The position numbers were made by a program, and so were the translations under genes. This document shows, piece by piece, positions 59,430 to 64,000 of a stretch of DNA of 64,000 nucleotides (position 1 is the first letter of the stretch; each line of letters starts with the position of its first letter). The notes under the pieces are model-generated. The model had not been told where the DNA came from. It did no database searches and saw nothing but the letters and a program-made list of their open reading frames with translations. The DNA is from Candidatus Gastranaerophilales bacterium (GTDB lineage Bacteria; Cyanobacteriota; Vampirovibrionia; Gastranaerophilales; Gastranaerophilaceae): assembly GCA_944323685.1 (NCBI GenBank), contig CALUTJ010000012.1:1-64000 (forward strand). Direction: 5' to 3'.

Positions 59430-60797
59430 ATGGAAAAAAGTTTGTTTAAGACAGAAAATCTATTTTTAATATTTTGTTTATTCTGGGGGATAGTTTTTTT
59501 AATTATCAATCCGCCTTTGCAGGCTCCTGACGAAGCAGGACATTTTTTCAAGATGTGGGGGTATACTCAGGGGACATTAAGACACACGATAAAAGACGGC
59601 TGGAGCGGGATTGAAATTCCCAAAAGTATTGAACGGATTTATAGTTTTTACTCTCAACATGTTTATTCCGATAAAAAAATTCCTCTGATTGAAACCGTTA
59701 AATTTTCAAAAGTTAAATTAGAAAAAGATAACAAAGTATTTATAAAATTCGGAGCAACAAGTTACACTCCGTTATCATATTTTCCGTCATTTATCGTGTT
59801 ATGGATAATGAAATTTTTGAATGTAAAACCTCTGTGTATGATGTATATTTTGAGGTTTTGTTCATTACTTGTATATCTTGCGCTTACTTATTGTGCAATA
59901 AGGGTTGTTCCCTGTAAAAAATGGATGTTTTTATTTGCCGCTTTGCTGCCGATAAATGTTTATCAGGCCTCGGCAATCAGCACTGACGGAATAACGTTCG
60001 GGTTTGTATTTCTTTTTGCTGCATATACACTAAAACTCGCTTTTGATGATAATATCAGCAGGATTGAAAAAAAGCATCTGATTATCTGGGATGTATTGAT
60101 TACCTGTATAAGTATATTAAAATTTGCATATTTCCCTATGGTTTTATTGTATTTTTTGATACCTGAAAACAAATTTAACAGAACGAAAACATATTATACA
60201 AATTTTGCGGCAGTAGTTTTGTTTAATATTTTTGTGATAGCTTTTTTCCTTTTAGGTGTAATGAGTGCAAAAGGTTTGACAGAATACGCTTACGAAAATA
60301 AATTGCTGAGCAGTTTTGAAATGATAAAAAAGATAATATCGGCTCCGTTTGATTACGTTGTACTTGTTATTAAATCTACTTTCTTTTTAAAAGAGTTTTT
60401 CTATTTTAATATTATATCGAGTATCGGCGGAAATCTTGTCATGATACCGCCTTTTGCCTCACATTTAACCTGGTTTTTAATATTTTTATCAATATTTTAT
60501 AAAAATAAAACAGAAAAAATTATAAATCTGACTTTAAAAAACAAAGGCGTAATACTGATAATTTTGATACTCTGTCATTTTCTTATAATGACATCGGTTT
60601 ATTTGATATATCAGACAACACCTTATATTGTCGGTATTCAGGGAAGATATTTGACCCCGCTTTTGCCTTTATTTTTACTTTTGTTCAATTTCAAAAAAGT
60701 ATTTATACAAAACAAAGCCATAGCGTGTGCATTGTGTATAATGTCGCATTTTTTACTTTTGATGTCATTTATTATTATAATGGTTTATTACTATTAA
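59430..60797 (+). CDS. DUF2142-like polytopic membrane protein (putative GT-C glycosyltransferase)
   Basis: A 455-residue protein with ten or more membrane helices. The first periplasmic loop has INPPLQAPDEAGHFFKMWGYTQG, the P-D-E-x-x-H pattern of DUF2142 proteins, where the acidic pair resembles the GT-C catalytic site. A C-terminal loop contains VGIQGRYLTPLLPLFLLLF, also typical. It is the first of four related membrane-enzyme genes at the window end; the last one (63744) is its close paralogue. Confidence 0.78.
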   Translation: MEKSLFKTENLFLIFCLFWGIVFLIINPPLQAPDEAGHFFKMWGYTQGTLRHTIKDGWSGIEIPKSIERIYSFYSQHVYSDKKIPLIETVKFSKVKLEKDNKVFIKFGATSYTPLSYFPSFIVLWIMKFLNVKPLCMMYILRFCSLLVYLALTYCAIRVVPCKKWMFLFAALLPINVYQASAISTDGITFGFVFLFAAYTLKLAFDDNISRIEKKHLIIWDVLITCISILKFAYFPMVLLYFLIPENKFNRTKTYYTNFAAVVLFNIFVIAFFLLGVMSAKGLTEYAYENKLLSSFEMIKKIISAPFDYVVLVIKSTFFLKEFFYFNIISSIGGNLVMIPPFASHLTWFLIFLSIFYKNKTEKIINLTLKNKGVILIILILCHFLIMTSVYLIYQTTPYIVGIQGRYLTPLLPLFLLLFNFKKVFIQNKAIACALCIMSHFLLLMSFIIIMVYYY

Positions 60798-60812
60798 GAC
60801 GGTGTTGTTGTA

Positions 60813-62228
60813 ATGGAAAATAAAAAAACTATAATAAATCTTGTTTGTATTTTTTTATACGCCGCAGCAACCTTGTCAATGATTTTTTTTCACGAAATAT
60901 GGGCCGATGAGGCACAGGCATGGCTGGTTGTAAGAGATTTGAACTTTTGGGGCGTAATCTCTCATGTACGTACGGAAGGTCATCCTTTGTTGTGGTATTT
61001 GATTTTGATGCCGTTTGCAAAGACAAATTGCAGTGTTTTTGTGATGCAGATACTGAACTGGCTTTTTGCGACAATTGCTGCCGGAGTTTTTTTATGGAAA
61101 TCTCCGTTTAATAAAATTACAAACATAATTATACTTTTAAGTTCAGCTTTTTTATACTGGTATCCCGTTGTCGCAAGAAGTTACGGTCTGATGATTTTAT
61201 TTTTGGTTTTGTGTGCGGCTTTGTACGGAAAACAAAAAGAAAATCCGTATCTTTATACAATAAGTATTGCTCTGTTAGCACAAACTCATGTTATAGCTTT
61301 TGGTGTAAGTGCCGCGCTTGCGGGTGTTTTCTTTTACAAAAATATTTTTTGTGAAAAAGATAAAAATACACGCAATAAATATATTTTTCCTTTTTTAATA
61401 ACGATTTTTTCTCTTATATTTCTTGTTTTATATCTTAATGGAAGCCAGAACGAAAATTTTATAGTAAAGGGTTACAATATAAAAAATAACGCGGTTTTAT
61501 TAAAGGGATTGTATTTTGATATTGTTGAAAATATATACGGATATAAAAATTGGTTTTACTCAATTGCTGCAGGGCTATTTTGGATTTTTAACGCGGTTTT
61601 TCTTTTTATAAAAAGAAAAAGTTTATTTTTTATTTATGTGCTTAACTTTGTTTATGTTTTATCCGTTTTTGTTTTTATCTGGGGAATGATGCCTCAGAGG
61701 ACATTTTTGCTTTTGTTGGTGCCGTTATTTTGTTTGTTTGTTTTATACAAAGATTTAAACACTACAAACAAAATTGTTGTTAATACGGTTCTGGCTCTGA
61801 CATTTTTGTTTACGCTGCCCAATTCATTTGAAATTATAAAAAAAGATATTCAACATCCGTATTCGGATAGCAAAAATATTGCCCGATACATACAAAATAA
61901 CATCCCTCAAAATGCCGTGATAGTTACAAATTCGCCTATTTCAACAGCATCGATATTGTCTTATTTGCCAGAAGACAGGTGGAAAATTTTTTACATACCG
62001 TATAACGGATATTTTACTTATTATGACTGGAAAAAGCCGGTAAAAAGTCCATATTATCCTATAGCAGTTGATGAAATTTTAAAACAGGTTCCGGAAGTTT
62101 ATATTCTGACTGCGGTGTATTTGTCGTACAAAAATATTGTCCCGTTGTACGAGTCAGATTTAAAAACAATAATGCATAGTGAAATTTTTAGAATCTACAA
62201 ATTTGAAAGAACCAAAAATGGAAAATAA
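60813..62228 (+). CDS. Polytopic GT-C-type glycosyltransferase-like protein (PMT/GT39-like), first paralogue
   Basis: A 471-residue protein with about ten helices. HEIWADEAQAWLVVRDL and TEGHPLLWYLILMPFAK form the D-E...E-G-H-P loop pattern of GT-C enzymes such as PMT_2/ArnT relatives, where the first Asp-Glu binds metal and the polyprenyl-phosphate sugar. VVARSYGLM follows. The C-terminal soluble part is short. It shares its start (MENKKT) and many residues with the next gene, a tandem duplication. Confidence 0.78.
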   Translation: MENKKTIINLVCIFLYAAATLSMIFFHEIWADEAQAWLVVRDLNFWGVISHVRTEGHPLLWYLILMPFAKTNCSVFVMQILNWLFATIAAGVFLWKSPFNKITNIIILLSSAFLYWYPVVARSYGLMILFLVLCAALYGKQKENPYLYTISIALLAQTHVIAFGVSAALAGVFFYKNIFCEKDKNTRNKYIFPFLITIFSLIFLVLYLNGSQNENFIVKGYNIKNNAVLLKGLYFDIVENIYGYKNWFYSIAAGLFWIFNAVFLFIKRKSLFFIYVLNFVYVLSVFVFIWGMMPQRTFLLLLVPLFCLFVLYKDLNTTNKIVVNTVLALTFLFTLPNSFEIIKKDIQHPYSDSKNIARYIQNNIPQNAVIVTNSPISTASILSYLPEDRWKIFYIPYNGYFTYYDWKKPVKSPYYPIAVDEILKQVPEVYILTAVYLSYKNIVPLYESDLKTIMHSEIFRIYKFERTKNGK

Positions 62229-63717
62229 AAAAACACTGTTCATAAATATACCGGTGACTGTTTTGTATGCCGTTGTGACTTTTATATTTGTAATGCACCA
62301 TGAAATTTGGGCTGATGAAGCACAGGCGTGGCTTGTTGCAAAAAATTTGTCGGTATTTGACTTTAGTTTATTTAAACATCTTGTCAATGAAGGACATCCG
62401 TCGTTTTTTTATCTGTTAATAATGCCCTTTGCAAAATTAAATTTGCAAATAATTTTTATGCAAATTTTATGCTGGTTAGCTACGGTGGCGGGTGTATTTT
62501 TGCTGCTGCAATATTCTCCGTTTAACAAATTTGTAAAATTGGCAATAATAACAGGCGGCGGTTTTTTGTACTTTTTCCCCGTAATTGCGAGGAGCTATTC
62601 GATATTGCCGTTGATTATTTTTCTGATTGCAACTTTTTACAAAAAATCCGATGAACATCCTTGCCTGTATTCCATATTGCTGGCAGCAGCAGCAAATACG
62701 CATGTTATAATGTACGGTTTTTCTTTTTTGCTCGGTGCGGATTTTGTATACAAAAATTTTGAAGACATAAAAAATAATTTTAAAAAATATATTATTCCGT
62801 TATTTATTACAGTTGTTTCTTTAATTATACCGGTTGTACAACTTGCAGGCAGTGAAGCTTCAAACGGTTCAATAGAATTTAATTTTAACAATATTTTCGC
62901 TTCATTTATAAGAGTGATAGTACAATTTTTTGGCGGTGCAATAAATTATATTGATACATTTATGCTCAACAACATGTTTACACCGCCGGATATTGTTTTG
63001 TTTGTGTGTGCGACGGTTTTATTTATTGTTTTATTCTGTGTTTTGATAGCGCAACTCTGGTTAAAAGACAAAAAGATTTTTGCAATATGTTTTTTGAGCA
63101 TACTTTTCCAATTAATTATATATGTTTTTGCTTATTCCACATTAATTTATCCGACAAGAATTTTTTCCGCCTTTTTAATTTTAATTTTCGGATACTGGAT
63201 TTTGTATGAGCAAGATTCAACAATTAATAAAAAATTCATTAGTATAATTTTAGTGGTATTTTTTCTGTTTACGACGGCAAACGGAATTGCATTTATACAA
63301 AAAGATTTTAAATATAACTATTCGAGCGCAAAAGACACAGCGCAATACATAAAAAATAACACAGATAAAGATTCGTTGATTGTACCGACTGCTGATGCTT
63401 TCGGCATAGGTGTGTATTATTATTTGTCCGATTATAAGTTCTATTCCGTATACAAACATAACAGAATAAAATATATGATATGGAATAAAGAAAAATTTTT
63501 GGACAGAAACACCGCTCATATTGTTTTTACAAAAATGTTAGAAGATGACATTAAAAAGTTTAATTTGAAAGAGAAAAAAATATATATTCTGGCGTCAAAT
63601 TTTATGAATGCAAATAATTTTGAAGTTACAATGCCTGAAAAATACAAACTTTTATACGTTTCTCCGCCTTGTTTTGCTATCGGAGAAGCTTTTAAAATAT
63701 ATGAATATAAAAATTAA
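62218..63717 (+). CDS. Polytopic GT-C-type glycosyltransferase-like protein, second paralogue
   Basis: A 499-residue paralogue of the preceding protein, with the same MENKKT start, HHEIWADEAQAWLVAKNL, NEGHPSFFYLLIMPFAK and VIARSYSILP. The start at 62218 is inside the end of the first paralogue (11-bp overlap); a longer in-frame reading from 62179 is less likely because the paralogue begins at the equivalent MENKK. The C-terminal part (YIKNNTDKDSLIVPTADAFG) is similar to YIQNNIPQNAVIVTNSPIST in the first copy. Confidence 0.78.
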   Translation: MENKKTLFINIPVTVLYAVVTFIFVMHHEIWADEAQAWLVAKNLSVFDFSLFKHLVNEGHPSFFYLLIMPFAKLNLQIIFMQILCWLATVAGVFLLLQYSPFNKFVKLAIITGGGFLYFFPVIARSYSILPLIIFLIATFYKKSDEHPCLYSILLAAAANTHVIMYGFSFLLGADFVYKNFEDIKNNFKKYIIPLFITVVSLIIPVVQLAGSEASNGSIEFNFNNIFASFIRVIVQFFGGAINYIDTFMLNNMFTPPDIVLFVCATVLFIVLFCVLIAQLWLKDKKIFAICFLSILFQLIIYVFAYSTLIYPTRIFSAFLILIFGYWILYEQDSTINKKFISIILVVFFLFTTANGIAFIQKDFKYNYSSAKDTAQYIKNNTDKDSLIVPTADAFGIGVYYYLSDYKFYSVYKHNRIKYMIWNKEKFLDRNTAHIVFTKMLEDDIKKFNLKEKKIYILASNFMNANNFEVTMPEKYKLLYVSPPCFAIGEAFKIYEYKN

Positions 63718-63743
63718 CGGAATTATATTAAAATTAAAAGCAA

Positions 63744-64000
63744 ATGCAAAAAATAACAAAAATTATAACAAAACCCGAAAATATATTTTTAATATTATGC
63801 CTGTTATGGGGCCTGATATTTTTATGCGTAAACCCGCCGTTTCAATCTCCAGATGAACCGGAACACATGTTAAAAATGTGGGGTTACACTCAAAAAACTT
63901 TGCGTTATCAAGTTAAAAACGGCCAAACAGGTCTTGAGCTGCCGCAGAGTCTGGCTTATTTGTACAATTTTTATAATGTTTACAGACTTTCTAACAATAA
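63744..64000 (+). CDS. DUF2142-like membrane protein, partial (runs off the window end)
   Basis: The first 85 codons of a paralogue of the gene at 59430: an initial helix ENIFLILCLLWGLIFLCVN, then PPFQSPDEPEHMLKMWGYTQ and a helix-rich loop with GLELPQSLAYLYNFYN. Corresponding residues at 59430 are PPLQAPDEAGHFFKMWGYTQ. The frame is open to the last base and no stop is seen. Confidence 0.85.
   Translation, partial: MQKITKIITKPENIFLILCLLWGLIFLCVNPPFQSPDEPEHMLKMWGYTQKTLRYQVKNGQTGLELPQSLAYLYNFYNVYRLSNN

Overview
The window is an AT-rich bacterial chromosome segment holding about 60 protein genes. I see no rRNA, tRNA, CRISPR array, prophage or recognisable transposase. Several things together suggest a fermentative, flagellated, diderm, non-photosynthetic relative of Cyanobacteria (Vampirovibrionia/Melainabacteria, probably the gut order Gastranaerophilales): a motA-motB-fliL-fliM-fliN cluster, a GT9 heptosyltransferase-like enzyme, SpoIID without other sporulation genes, a ferredoxin-dependent 2-oxoacid oxidoreductase, low GC, and many lineage-specific small proteins. 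This placement is an inference from gene content, not a database result.

Layout. 0-9 kb: a UbiA-type prenyltransferase, an HD-GYP response regulator, a PPC/DUF296 protein, a long Ala/Pro/Lys-rich repeat protein, an unusual CDF transporter fused to CBS and CorC/HlyC domains, a heptad-rich repeat protein, then bioB and ruvA. 9-16.3 kb: a YifB/ComM ATPase and a tight operon joining four 2-oxoacid:ferredoxin oxidoreductase subunits to purine nucleoside phosphorylase, anmK and murQ. 16.4-20.2 kb: flagellar motor and switch genes on the minus strand. 20.5-29 kb: mostly minus strand (GT9, GNAT-like, pheS, dnaE, hsp20), after a G-free low-complexity stretch. 29-34.5 kb: small regulators, a TatD-linked radical SAM gene, metK and a GT87-like membrane protein. 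34.7-40 kb: ilvB-ilvN-DUF4127-M20 peptidase. 40-43 kb: a MetE/UROD-like methyltransferase, a CooC-like ATPase and folD, which look like a one-carbon module. 43-48.7 kb: hypotheticals, DUF47/PiT phosphate transport and thrB. 48.8-58 kb: cell-envelope and central genes (murA, spoIID-like, murJ, tsaC-like, fabI, pyk). 58-64 kb: GT2/GtrA facing a run of paralogous polytopic GT-C-like proteins that continues past the window end.

The most striking non-coding signal is a dispersed repeat family with seven copies (A-G) in the window, in short (about 120 bp) and long (about 175 bp) forms. It is highly structured, intergenic, and ends 16-22 bp before the start codon of three downstream genes. Short copies carry a conserved GTG-started leader ORF, which in one copy runs in frame into the methyltransferase gene. 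Copy E has a 12-bp flanking direct repeat and appears to have replaced the C-terminus of the gene it entered. Other points for follow-up are the CDF-CBS-CorC fusion, the MetE-like/CooC-like/folD cluster, a candidate attenuator, a candidate small RNA with clear promoter and terminator, and several start codons so close to a -10 box that leaderless transcription is likely.
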